From Tetracladium setigerum (Eukaryota > Ascomycota > Leotiomycetes > Helotiales), in assembly GCA_031472005.1 (NCBI GenBank), contig PZJY01000009.1:2046001-2110000 (forward strand): a stretch of 64,000 nt of DNA, given 5' to 3'. Shown piece after piece: positions 22,696-34,789 of this stretch. The notes below the pieces were generated by a model. The model worked only from the letters and a program-made list of their open reading frames with translations, was not told where the DNA came from and did no database searches. How positions within the stretch are numbered: the first letter of the stretch is position 1; each line of letters starts with the position of its first letter. The position numbers and the translations under genes were made by a program.

Positions 22696-24390
22696 ATGGC
22701 ACCACAACTCCCAACTCAAGATATCCAAAGCCACAGTTCGGATTCCGACTGTTTACTCATCGTTGATGGTAACACTACCTCAAGCACAAACTCCTCCTCC
22801 AAACCCCCCCTCCACACGCTCCTCAGCAGCCACGACTTCGAAACAGTCGCCTCAACCACCCTCTCCCCCAAAACATGGGCATTCTATTCCTCAGGCGCCA
22901 CGGATCTCATAACCTTGCACGCCAACAAAGCCATGTTCGATCGAATTTGGTGGCGCCCGAGGATCTTGCGCGACGTGAGAGATGTGACGACCAAAACGCG
23001 CATTTTGGGTTGTGAGGTTGGCCTGCCTTTGTTTGTGAGTCCGGCTGCGATGGCGACGCTGGTTCATCCGGGGGGCGAGAAGGCGATGGCGAGGGCGTGT
23101 GAGAGGGGGGGTGTTGCGCAGTGTGTATGTGTTGCTCTACTTTTTTTATGCAATTATCATTCCTATATCATATCGTTTCATTCCATCATCTCCATACCCT
23201 TATCATCCATTCATCGACCTCTCATATGAGAGAGATCAAACAGATCAAGCCAAAGAGAAAGAAAAAATAACATAGTAACCAAAATACTAACTTCCTTGCA
23301 ACATTACAGATCTCAACAAACGCATCCTTCCCCTTTGGAGAAATAACCTCCGTAGCACCAAACCACACCTTCTTCTTCCAACTCTACGTCAACAAGAACC
23401 GCTCCGCCTCCGCCACCCTCCTCGCACAAGTCGAAGCCGCGGGCGCCAAAGGAATCTTCCTCACCGTCGACGCCCCCGTAGCCGGCAAACGCGAGGCAGA
23501 TGAACGGGTCCCAGCCGACCCCAATTCCAAAATCACCCTCGCGCCAATGAGTGGAGCCGCGGCCCAAAACGATGCGAAGGGTGGCGGGTTGGGAAGGACG
23601 ATGGGAGCGTATATCGATGCGACGTTGAATTGGAGTGATATTGCGTGGTTGAGAAGGGCGACCAAGTTGCCGATTGTGTTGAAGGGGGTGCAGACTGCGG
23701 CGGATGTAAGGTTGGCGATGGAGTGTGGGATTGAGGGCGTCATTCTGAGTAATCATGGGGGGAGGAGTTTGGATACGTGAGTTTTCTTTTTCCTTTTTGA
23801 AATTCGAGGGAGGATTGTTGTTTTGGCTTTGTCGTTGGATCGGAGTGATTGACTGATTGATTGACCGACCGACGCACCAACTGACTGAAAAACTGCTAAC
23901 AAACAATACAGATCCCAACCAGCCATCCTAGTCCTCCTGGAAATCCGCCGCCTCTGTCCCGAAGTCTTTTCAAAAGTCGAAATTTACGTCGACGGAGGAA
24001 TCAGACGTGGAACAGATATTTTGAAATGTTTGTGTTTGGGCGCCAAAGCCGTTGGAATGGGACGACATTTCCTGTACGCTTTGAATTATGGGCAGGAGGG
24101 TGTTGAACATTTTATTGATAGTAAGTTTTGAAAAGAACTATGATGTTTTGAAAATTCTGAAAATTGGGGAGAGATTCGTGAGAGTGAGGAGTGTGGAGTA
24201 CAGAGTGTGAGAGCTGACGATATATAAATAGTTATGAGAGATGAATTGGAAACGACAATGCGGTTAGTGGGGATCACAAGCCTGGATCAAGCGCATCCGG
24301 GACTGGTGAATACTTTGGATATTGATGGGATGGTATCATCGTCGATGGGTGATGACGACTTGCCTTTGTGGAAGACAAAAGCGAGACTGT

Positions 24391-24392
<2 letters not shown>
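22696..24392 (+). CDS. FMN-dependent alpha-hydroxyacid dehydrogenase (CYB2/glycolate-oxidase fold) lacking the cytochrome b5 domain
   Basis: Exons are 22696-23124, 23310-23776, 23912-24120 and 24232-24392 (421 residues, phases agree). The TIM-barrel core is complete: YYSSGA-type AFYSSGATDL, LPLFVSPAAMATLVHPGGE, FFQLYVNKNR, KGIFLTVDAPVAGKRE, LPIVLKGVQTAADV, GVILSNHGGRSLDT with the catalytic His, IYVDGGIRRGTDILK and GMGRHFLYAL. It oxidises an alpha-hydroxy acid (lactate, glycolate or similar) using FMN. The N-terminal 35 residues (HSSDSDCLLIVDGN) resemble the opening strands of a cytochrome b5 domain as in flavocytochrome b2. However, the heme-binding HPGG region is absent and the chain passes straight to the barrel. 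The electron acceptor may therefore be oxygen or a quinone. Confidence 0.88.
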
Positions 24393-24435
<43 letters not shown>

Positions 24436-24453
24436 GAGAGAGAGAGAGAGAGG
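24392..24453. repeat. Microsatellite (GACA)n followed by (GA)n
   Basis: About ten GACA units run directly into nine GA units immediately after the stop codon of the FMN dehydrogenase, in the 3' flank between two convergent genes. Length polymorphism among strains is likely. Confidence 0.95.
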
Positions 24454-24643
24454 TTTGGTGGAGGAAAGGTGCATTCGATAGGTCGTAATTATCAGCTGAA
24501 GTTGCTGTATATTTGGGTATGATGTACAGTACACCCTAGCAAGGTATTTTGCTAGAGGTAAGATGAGTTGGTTGGTACCTACCTTGGTAGGTAGCGCCTC
24601 AAAACCAAAACCAAAAATCCCCAAAACCCCTTGCGTTTTTGCT

Positions 24644-26968
24644 CTAATACCACGAAGAGCTATCCGACACAAACGGATTAAGCAGCTGCTCATCAAAACC
24701 AAACCCATACGTCCCTCGTACATCATTCATCATATAAGGCCAATTCTCCGCCGGGAACGGACTCCTCCCATCACCGCTATACTGTGGATATTCCACTATC
24801 CTGCCATCAAACCCAGGAGGAGGTGGGGCCATATATTGCATCCCCCCATTCACCGGAGTTTCTCCCTGATGGGGATCGGTTCCATCTTAGTCATGATCGG
24901 GCTGTCACCGTTATCCAGTATCCTGAAGTTATCAAGTAGTTTCTTTAGACCGCGCGCAATATGTCGTGTTAAGTGTGTTTCGCCGACTTTGAACTTGACT
25001 TCTTCCATTAAATTCGCTACTCGAGAGACGTGGCCGAGGACGTGGCGAGCGTCGATGCTTAAGGCGTTGGAATTTGACCAGCGTGCGGCAACTTGGAGGA
25101 GAAAGGTTGCGGAAAAGGCGATCATTGTGTGTGTAAATATTGGAACGCTGCTTAGAGCAGAGCGCATGTCGGGTTCATCCGTGATGAGCGTTAATGTTCC
25201 GAGACAGGCGGCGATACTTGCATTTGCTGCCTCCTTTCTTTCGACATTCATGGAGAAATTTGGAAGAGCGCTGATGCCTCGGAAAGCTAACGAGTTGATC
25301 TGGAACTTTGCAAAGTAATAGTACAGAACGATGATTAAGGAAGGGTATGATCCAATGTGTGGGTTGTTGACTGCAGGACAGGTCAGTCACGGACCCAGGG
25401 CGAACACAAACAATAACACTTTCGTGAACTTACTAGATCTCTTCTCCCACGTCAACCTCCATTCTTCGACTGCAACGTTGAAGCGGCGCAGATAAGTGAA
25501 GTCTTCGTCTTCCAAGACTTGGTCCATGTCTGTTCCAAATCTCTGGTAGGCCTCTGTCATGACACGAAATAACGCAACCTGGGCGCTGAGGCGTATATCT
25601 CCTGGAACATTGACAACTTTCGGGCCCTCAAGAAACTTCTCGTAGTTCTTGATCGTGGCATCTTCTATCGTCACGGGTGGTCTACCATACGCAATACTAA
25701 ATTGACAATCGCAAACAAAAAGCATCTGGGAAGCCCATCTGATTAGCCTTGGCACACCGCAATAGCACCAAGGGATGAATTATACTTACACACCACAATC
25801 TTGCACGCTCATGGTCACCAGGGACCTGAGAAAGAGCCATTTTCGTGGTTTCAAAACTTCTATGCAGGTTCATTTCGGTTGCGATACGAACGGCCTGTCC
25901 AGACAGCTTCCAACTCAATGTAGGAAGATAGAAAGCGCCCAGTGCAAGTGCTCTAATATCATCAAGCGAATGATGCCGCGAAAGAGCACTGGCACAAACC
26001 AGGGACACAAACTCAGAATAACACTTCTCCATCGTATCCTTTGATTTATCGGGTATGTGAATAGCAGCCACGGTAAGCACCCCAGCGCACAGCATCGAAG
26101 ACGATTTCCTTGTAGATAGCAAGTTATCGTGTAGAAGTATGATACCCGCCCACAGATAGCGGTTCATATTCTCAAAATAAAAGGCAAAGAGTTCCTCTGC
26201 TTCATGGACCGAAATGAGGCCACGTGATATAAAATCCTCCTCCATGGACGATCGGTTGGCATTGCCAGAGTTGTTACTCAGAACATGGAGACGCGTCAGA
26301 GTATAGAGACTCTTCATGGGAGCTGGAACAATCTCACTCTGCTCCGTCTGAGGATCCTGCGAATTCTCTCGCGTCATATCGATCGACGGCACCACAATCG
26401 AAGGGCTCGTCCCCGACGGGCCGACGACTTCCTTCGGGACGGCTGGTAATCCTTTAGGCGAACCCTGGAATTGCGTGTATGTCGAAAGTTCTGGAAGTTG
26501 ATTGACCTGAAGAATGCGGGACACTGCCGCTTGCAACTCCTGAATTTGCTGCTTGGCTTCATTCTTCCACCTGCCACCACCCAACTGTCATTAACAACGA
26601 ATTCTTTCGAAAAAGAAAGCCTCTATATGGCAGGAGGTGTTGCAAGAGTCAAACTCACGTAGTATCCTCCTCCAGAAATCGCTGCGTTCCATCAGTCACG
26701 ACGCATTCAAAGCCCGAACGCGTACATTTCACACAGGTAGTTTTCTGACCAGCGGCCCATTCACATTTGATCTTATGCTTCCTGCATGCCTCACCTACAC
26801 ACATACCACATCACCGCATCAGCAAAGATCCCCAATGAATTAGTCTTTTCACAAAATCATGTCTCTCATATACTTACAAGCTCGCGCCTTGGAGAAGTTC
26901 ATAGGTGGAGGTGCTTTGATGGGCTGGCGAGCCGCGTTGGGGTCGTCTAGGGGGCGCTTGGGAGGCAT
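24644..26968 (-). CDS. Zn(II)2Cys6 transcription factor with fungal-specific regulatory domain, frameshifted
   Basis: Exons are 26968-26878, 26794-26659, 26570-25790, 25725-25434 and 25370-24644. The binuclear cluster is CEACRKHKIKC (Cys-x2-Cys-x6-Cys) followed by CVKCTRSGFEC, at residues ~31-65. Its first Cys codon is split by intron 1. The middle homology region contains RSFETTKMAL and FSIAYGRPPVT, typical of Fungal_trans domains. The frame changes at the GGGG run 24871-24874; one extra base links EPIP to HQGETPVNGGMQYM and gives 676 codons. The C-terminal tail is Pro/Gly/Tyr-rich and may be an activation region. The gene is convergent with the FMN dehydrogenase, so joint regulation is possible but not shown. 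Target genes unknown. Confidence 0.87.
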
Positions 26969-27562
26969 CGTGAAGGGTTCCTTTCCACTTTGAACCATTT
27001 GATGCTGTGATGATAATCTCGAGCCTCTTCCACCGAGGGCATCATTGCATGGTGAGATGGGAGCTGGTTGGCATAGAGAGATAATTGTAAGGGGGAGGTG
27101 AGATTCAGTACGAGTAGCATGAGGTTCTGGAGCCGCGGGTCACGGGTTCGGAGATTTTGTCTACACCCCGCACGACTCTTGCCAAGGAATGGATCTCTGT
27201 CTAGCTGGCCGCCCCTGGATGGGGTAAAGGTAAGGTAATGTAACTCAATCTATTCATGGACATCTTGTTTTAGTGTGTGGGAATTTAATCGTTCCTAAGA
27301 GAAGTCATGATGCATCCATTCATTCCTTTGTTTAAAAATATGTATATTGAAAATGTATGAATATATCAGCAATTCGCAGTGCTGTACTGCCAGAATGTCA
27401 TCTTACTAATTTACCCTCATCCCACCCAGGCTTATATTGCACCCGATGAAGCAATACGCTGGCTCACAAATCTCTATCATATTCTAGATTCTACGTCCCA
27501 AATAGTACTTGCACTTCCCATTAACTCCTACAATGCTCCATGCGCCAATGCTAATGTCGCTG
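26969..27562. other. Intergenic
   Basis: The stretch carries the promoter of the Zn2Cys6 gene and the 3' end of AP-3 delta. The centre near 27280-27380 is AT-rich. No gene recognised. Confidence 0.4.
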
Positions 27563-30500
27563 CTATGCTCCCTGATCCACGCTTTCCCCATTTCCTGGAC
27601 CCTCGTCAATTTTCGTAACCTTCTTCTTTTTCTTCTTCGGCTTGATGACTTCGGCACCTGCCTCCAACTCCATGCCGACCTCACCTTGAGGCTCAACCTT
27701 CTTTACTTTCTTTTTCTTCTTGACAACAGCCACAGCCTCCCCACCTTCCACCTCCGGATCTGGCTCGACGGCCTTCACCTTCTTCTTCTTCTTTTTAACC
27801 ACGGTGCCCTCGACACCATGAGCAGCTTGTATTCGTTCGTTGGCCCTCTGCATTTCCAGCCTCAGTTTCTCCACTTCTTTCATGGCCTTTGCCATCTCGG
27901 CCTCATCTTTTTGCTGTCTCTCAAAGTCAATCCCACTACTGTCATCTCCCTCGAGGGAAAAGGCACCAATGTGACTCGAGTCGACTTGAAGCAGGGAGTG
28001 TTTTCCCTTTGCCTTTGGTCTTTGGAGCCCATCAACACTGTCTGAATCGTCATTTCGAGGCGTCGAATTACCACTGGTTGCAAGGGTCTCGTCAGCTGCA
28101 ATGTGTATTCGCTGGCGAGCGATTGGGGCTGGTGCTTTCCGTGGTTGGTGATGGCCAGATGTAAGGTTCGATTTGCCAAGATCAAGTTGCATGATTGGTA
28201 TGGCGTCGATGTCCAAGTCAGTGCCATTGTTGCTTTGGAGAATATTGTGCAATGGAGTTGATCGACCAGATCGACTTTCTGCAGGGGCAATGTAAAATGG
28301 GTCGTCTTTGTTTCTCTCGAGTCTCTCAGCTCGCCTTCTAGCTACGATGTCTGGATCCAGATAGCTCTCCTCGCCACTCTGCTGGTATGAGTGAGAAGAT
28401 TCTTCTGGGGTAACAAGGCGCGAGGCGGCAGGCTCTGATACGCTCACACTTGGTGGCGGTGATTTGTAGTAATAGGTCTCAAATTCATCTTGATCGGGAT
28501 CGTCAAAGGATGAATCTTCCACGGCTCGAAGAAGATTGCTGAGATTGATGTTAATAGGCTGATCTAAATCCAACGCAGATGGAATTGGAACATTTCGTTG
28601 TGCTCTTGCTGCGACGGAGTTCAATTCTAGCCCTGCAAAGAGCGAAGGAATTGCCTGCGTCAGCAGAAGCGGTGCATCTTGTTCATTGGAGTCCGAGGTC
28701 GCCTGCTGGCCGGAACATGCCTCCGCTGCTAATTTGAGAAGTTCAGAAATCTCGACAGCTCTCTCTTGAACCTCCAAATCAGGATGTATCGCAAGAGGCT
28801 CTAATGCATGTATGATACGGCTCATAAGCAACGAAATCATGGTTTTGCGCTCGGGGTCCATGGGCTCTGATCATCACCAGCGACAAAGGCAAATATCTTT
28901 GGCAACGCTTGTAGGTAGATGATAAGACCTTCGGATGGCGCCGATACTTTAGATAATTGTAGAAGGGCAGTCAAAGTCCCCTCTGGCGAAGCGAGAGTTG
29001 ATGCATACTCACCCACAATCCAAGCTATTGGTCGTAGAACCCCGCTGGTTGCTGTGAGCTGTGACGAGCTATCATTATAGGTTGAGATAAGAATCTCTTC
29101 CGCAGCTCTGGTAGCTTGTGGTCGAATCGCCTTCACTTTGACTGCAAGATTTCGAAGTTCATGCCCTATCTTCACCGACACGTCTGTACCAACAAGTTCC
29201 TTCGAAGAATCATGTGGACCTTGAATTGAAATTGGCGCACTCCGCACCAGCTGGATGAGAATGTCGATATACCAGTCAAAGTCGACAAGATTGCCGTAGT
29301 TGTTGCTCGCGCACATTTCCAATATTCTTTGTATGACGTCAATTTTATAGTCGTCGGGTAACAATGGAGCGTCCGAACCACGCTTAGATGTTTTGATTGA
29401 GACTTCAGGAGCCTCGTCGTCCGAATCTGCAGTAGGCTCAACAGGTCCAGAACGTGGGTTTAGCTCTTCAGCAGTTGCGGAGCGTGAGTTTTTAAGTTGC
29501 CTCATAAGCCGGCCCACAATTGACATTAGGTTATCCCCATTAACCATCCCCACAACCAGATCCAGAGCGCGTAATCTGATGGAAATATCTGGACTGTCAA
29601 TGCACTCCATGATGACATCCTCTTGTTCGGCAACAAGATGTGAGTGGGTCACAACAATTTTATTGAAGGCCAAAAGTGCAACATATTTCACTGCGGAATG
29701 TTAGTACCAAAGGGTTGAATGTATAGACATACTTACAATTTGCGTCTCCCTCTACCATAATCATGCCCCTCAGTTTGCTTACGCACAACTTTGCGATTTC
29801 CTCATCGCCCGCTGATGAGTCCCCTGCCAAGATTCCACCTTGTATGATGCCGTTGATGCACTCGTACAACAGAGACATTGCAGGCGTGGTTCGGATGATA
29901 TTGGTCAATGGGGGTAACAGTTTTCGAACAAGCCGTGGTTCTAAAGGCGTTAGAGTAGCAAACTATCATCATCGTCAGTAAAAGATTGTACTCAGATCTA
30001 ACTAATCTTACCAGCTTGATAAGCTTGATTGCCATCCAATTATTTCCGCTGTCTACTAAAAGTTCAAATAGCCTTGGAGCAAGTGGAAGAAAGTCTTGTG
30101 GACGTCTCCAGCCCAGCTCACACACAACATTAACAATAGCAGCTGTGACACTGGGGTCCTCTCCATCATCCATCAACCTCTCCTTGATCTTAGGCCAGGC
30201 TGGTCGAAGCGTTTCGGGGTATACCAAAGCCAATCTATATAGCGTCACAATGGTCTTCTTTCGTACAGTCGGGTGGGAGTGCGTCAATCGTGGGAGAAGA
30301 TCGGAGAGGACAGAAAGGGCCAAAGAAGACGTGATGACATGTGGTAGAGTAATAATAGGCAAAGTCATTGTGTTGAGAGATGTCGATGTCAAATCCTGTA
30401 CATAATTTAGCATTGAACTCCGGCAATAGTTGGAGGTTATATACCTTCTTCAAAAGATTCGTTGCCAACATTAAAACCTCAGTGTCCGGCCTGAAACTCT

Positions 30501-30865
30501 GTACTGCGCCCAAGTATCCAACTCGTTTCTGGAGATACTTGGGAGAGGACATAACTTCCAGGACATGGAAGGACGCCCAGCTCATATCGTGGCCGAACAT
30601 TTCCAGATACACGAGCTTCAAAAGCGCCGTCGCCTTGAGGTCTTCGCATTTCATCAGTGTCGTCTCTGGTTCAAATGGGAAGGAAAGCTAACCCATATCC
30701 TGGCCCTTGATTTCTGCCCGACATTCCTTCAAACTGTTCTGTATGTACTCCTTTTCGTTGCCCTTATGATTTCGCAGACCTCTAATGAGGTCGTAAAGTG
30801 ATTTCTCGAACCTAAAGCCCATTAGTAACTTGTCTATATGGCAAGATACTGGATATTACATACAT
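27563..30865 (-). CDS. APL5: AP-3 adaptor complex subunit delta, start codon split by an intron, one frameshift
   Basis: Large subunit of AP-3, which sorts cargo from Golgi/endosomes to the vacuole. Exons are 30865-30864, 30811-30693, 30641-30445, 30395-30012, 29962-29737 and 29690-27563. The delta signature FEKSLYDLIRGLRNHKG starts immediately behind an acceptor, and the only upstream match supplying Met is AT at 30865-30864 joined to G at 30811. The Adaptin_N solenoid follows (TALLKLVYLEMFGHDMSWASFHVLEVMSS...). The C-terminal ~280 residues are disordered with Lys-rich tracts (KKKKKKV). The frame breaks at GGG 28862-28864; one extra base gives 1019 codons. The gene is head-to-head with EMC2, 367 bases apart. 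Confidence 0.92.
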
Positions 30866-31232
30866 TGTGGGGGTTTGTTGGTGGGAGTCTTCGTGCTAAA
30901 GAGAAGGAGGGCGCATGCACATCATAATGCAAGGGGAATTTCAAGTATACATGAGTCTCAGTCCAAGCCGTTCTACTCCGGAGGAACTTGTGGTGAAGTG
31001 AAGAAGTGCTTGAGAGGTGACGACCTGTTGCTCATCGCCAGCTTCTCGTCCCTCTATTGATGATTCCCCACCAATTTCTGCTGACTAAGCATCCGTTATG
31101 TCGACTGTATTCCAGCCTCGAGATCCTAGCTTCAAATGTCCCCCTCGAGTTGAAGCCAACATCACCATATACCACAACAATCGCCAATCAAAGGACAACC
31201 TCTTGACTTTGAATAGTTCAATTTATAGCGCT
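30866..31232. promoter_or_regulatory. Shared promoter region of AP-3 delta and EMC2
   Basis: The 367 bases lie between divergent starts. An in-frame ATG at 31098 would extend EMC2 by 45 residues of unremarkable sequence; I prefer the downstream ATG. Confidence 0.45.
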
Positions 31233-32365
31233 ATGAGTTCTTCTCTTCTTCACCCGCCCGCCCATCTTCAGCCAGAGGTTGCGCTGGAGCTGTCGCAACA
31301 AGCTCCGGCAATCCTACGCAGCACACCTTCCTCCATTACCCCTTATTCATTAAGCTCACTCTGGACCGCCGCCGAAACACCTGAGTTATGGTCGACATAC
31401 GAGAATCTTATGATGTCGTGTCTGCGAACTGGAGATGAGGAGTCGGCACGTCTCTGTCTTGGAAGACTGACCGAACGATTTGGTGTCACCAACGAGAGAG
31501 TGATTGCTCTTGTAGGCGTATTTGATGAAGCTACTGCCAAAAACGATGAGGAACTCGACGATGTACTTAAAAACTACGAGAGACTCTTGAAAAACGACCC
31601 CGCCAATGGAGTAGGTATCTTGCTGGTCAATTGTTGTACTTATTGCTAACTGCATATAAGCCAGTCGCAAAACGTCGCATTGCACTTCTAAGATCTATGA
31701 AAAAGATACCCGAGGCCGTCACAGCATTAAACAAGTTTCTGGATTCCTCTCCTACCGATGCGGAGGCCTGGGCGGAATTGGCCGACATTTATGTGTCCCA
31801 GGGCATGTTCCAGCAATCGATATTCGCCTTGGAGGAGGTCCTTCTTATTGCGCCTAACGCGTGGAATGTGGGTACAAATCTTGCCTTAACGTTGGGGAAC
31901 CCAGTCTGACAATACACTCCAGATTCAAGCCAGGTTGGGAGAAGTGCTGTACATGACAGCCACTGCAGGTGATCCTGGATTGGCGGAGAGGTACCTCGCA
32001 GAATCATTCCGCAGGTTCTGCAGGAGTATCGAGCTGTGCGATGACTATCTTCGTGGCTATTATGGTTTGAAATTGGTTCGTGCGCTTTCTGCTAGGGAAG
32101 TGACCTGTTGGCTGACTACTTGTAGACGACCAGTCGCCTTCTGACAACATTACGGCAAAACTCCAAACAATCGAAATCTGACAGTGGCCTTCCATTGCCA
32201 GATGTGAAAGTCGTGGAACGCCTCAACGAAACAGCCACCGCCAAGCTGTCTGAAATTGTAAGAAGGAACACGGCGAGAGAGGCTGGGTGGGAAGGATACG
32301 ACAGCGCCGAAATCATCGCAGCGAAGGAGCTCATCAACCGAGATGTTACGCCCTTGACTCGCTGA
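31233..32365 (+). CDS. EMC2: ER membrane protein complex subunit 2 (TPR protein)
   Basis: Soluble TPR subunit of the EMC insertase, which inserts tail-anchored and multi-span proteins into the ER membrane. Exons are 31233-31610, 31661-31867, 31923-32075 and 32126-32365 (325 residues). All four exons begin and end in phase 0. The family core includes PVAKRRIALLRSMKK, DAEAWAELADIYVSQGMFQQSIFALEEVLLIAPNA and ARLGEVLYMTA. These form consecutive TPR helices, followed by YYGLKLTTSRLL. The start MSSSLLHPPAHLQPEVALELSQQAPAILR was chosen because it matches the usual N-terminal helix of fungal homologues. The second donor is GTGGGT, which keeps the conserved NIQARLGE junction. Confidence 0.92.
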
Positions 32366-34789
32366 GAAGTTGTCTCCATCGGCCTACAGGCAGGTTGAAT
32401 GCAAGGCACGCGTCTCCTCTTGCCGGCCTATTTGATCCATATTGGGACGATTGGAAGTGTTGAGACTGTGGAGACTGTTCGATGTAACATTCAGAAGTGC
32501 ATCTTTCAAAAGTCAGGCTTTCTAGGTCATTCTTTTTTTTAATCCCCACCTGCGACGTGTCAATGTTAGCCTCACCTTGCGGGTGGTCCCGCGGACCTCT
32601 TAGGATCGGCGTTTGGGGCAAGGAGCGAATCATTGAGTGCTTGCGGATATTTGGGAATACTTGGGCAGATCTTGGGCACGAATTGATTTGTGCTTGGGCT
32701 GCACACAAAAGATCGGTGTGCGATAATTTTCAAAGTATTCGTTCTGCTGGCCCGAAGCCGCTGACGGTACATGACTCTTCTCAGCGCTTTTCTTAGAATA
32801 TGTACAGCACATTGAGTATAGAAAAGAGATGGGTCTTGGGTCTTTGCCATCCCCAAAACGTGAATATATGTAGTCTGATTACAGCCTCAATATGAAGAAG
32901 GGCTCTCCCACTTAACTTGATTTGACTGACACAGCTGACTCTCACCAATTCAATCTCCCTCCAATCGTCGCTTTCTGCACATCTACTCCAATCTTACCTT
33001 GCCTCGTACAGCCCTCCGACAGTTGTACAATCGTCCTGTACAACGCCCTCTCTCTTCCTCCCATCCAATCTTGCCAGACCGTCATGTTCCAGCATCTGCG
33101 TAATCTTCGAGATCACAAAAGACCAAGATATAGAAAGGGTTGAAAGAAAAGCACCTGCCTCTGGCTCATTCCTCATTCCTCAATTCTCCGTGCCTCGCAC
33201 CCATTTTCGCCTCCATCATCCATCAGATTCCAGAGTTCTGCAGAAGGAAAAACGGCCAGCGAGACCTGCATCTGTGCATCCAGAGGAGCAGCGAATCAGC
33301 AAAACAAACGAAGAAACATTCAGACGACGACCCAACGAACAGCGACACCGAGTAACAAATACCGTCATCCACCTCTTTTCGCCCTGTTGTTGCTTCGTAT
33401 CCATCAGCAACGGCCAGCATCACCACGCAACCAAATCACCACCAGAAGTATACGTTCTCCCACAATATCAACAAACCACCACCACAACTACCACAACCAC
33501 CACACAACCACCACACAACCACAACAACCAACAAAACATCAACATCCCAAGCCGAGACATCGACCCTCCACCATTTTTAACCTCACGCAACGCACCGGCC
33601 ACCATCTCCGATCCACCACGGGAAGCCTGCAGAAGCGGCATTTCAAGATCCAACAAGCGCTGTTTGCTGCTTCGGCCTGTCTATTTCATACCCTAACCCA
33701 GCACCTTGCAATCCTGATCCTGGTGCATTAGGTATTGATTTCTGGCATCATTTGCCTGCCGCCGTCAACATCCCACCAAACATCAACATCAACGTCAATA
33801 TCAACAACCTTATTTACCACCCTCCTTGCTCCTCCAGCGCACGGTCATCGTTCTCACACAATATCATCCTCGTTTCAGAGCTGTAACAAGGCTCCGCGAA
33901 CTGCTCAGTAAGTCTATGTGAAACTGGTTCTTTTTTTTTTACTTTGACTTTGGCACCATCAGATCGCCAGTGCAGTTTGTTTTATCTTCCCGCCGCCTGC
34001 CCTTCTCGAAGGAGAGACAGACGTCTTGCTTCCCCAGATTCAACTACTCCCAACTCTTTTGTTTCCTCTTAGTCCGATGTGATGAAAAGTTGAAGGACGA
34101 TCTGAGATCTTCTTTCGCTGTATATTCACGTGTACATTCACATCACATACACATCAACATTCACACCCTCTTTCTCTCTCTCCATCCACAAACCGATCTA
34201 GACTGGGCTGGCCTCATCCATTTTCCACCTCTCGCTTCTGTGCTCTGATTGGTCTCGGCATTGGGCGCTAACCTTCGACCCCTCCTCAGAATCCGAATTT
34301 ATTCCCCCATCCCCATTCCTCCTCCTCGACAACATCAACACGACTCTGTGTGTTCTCCCCTCGTTGCCTCAATCCGGCGCTGCTTCGCCCGGGTTGCAGA
34401 GGTGCAGACATCTTACTCTTGAGCACAGCACGACACAACATCACCACATCATCGCCGCGACAATCTCCACATCACATCTGGTGCTCAGCTGGAGAGACCC
34501 CCCAGTAATCCGCGCATCAGCTATCCTAGACTCACGAGTTCCTGGGATCGCAAAACCTTGAACAGCGACGAAGTTACTTTTGTTTATCTTTCACCAACAT
34601 CACCGTTCCCCAAGTTTCGCCCTCTCTTGCGACTCCGCCGGCGACTGGCCCTCATCTTTGCGATTAGCGGTGACTGTAAACATCTGGGTACGGCCCCTAC
34701 TGTCGAATCACCCACTTGGATATCTCTTCGCTACGATTCCTTGCTAAAGGTCGTACGCGAAAGATAATTCCTCGTCCAGAACAAGTCAA
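32366..34789. other. Long region upstream of the ULD-domain gene, probably a long leader
   Basis: No gene recognised in 2.4 kb. Bases 33460-33560 form a CA-rich tract (CACCAC/ACAACC words) with no purine-pyrimidine balance. A GTAAGT donor-like site at about 33908 and pyrimidine-rich stretches at 34160-34190 suggest a spliced 5' untranslated region for the next gene. Several open frames here are low-complexity Thr/Gln/His artefacts. Confidence 0.45.

Noticed and set aside
31098..31232. N-terminal extension of EMC2 from ATG 31098
   Set aside because: The extra 45 residues are not part of the TPR fold and lie in the divergent promoter; the ATG at 31233 fits the family start.
33190..33731. Thr/Gln/His-rich frames upstream of the ULD gene
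   Set aside because: Low-complexity translation of a CA-rich tract in a probable leader.
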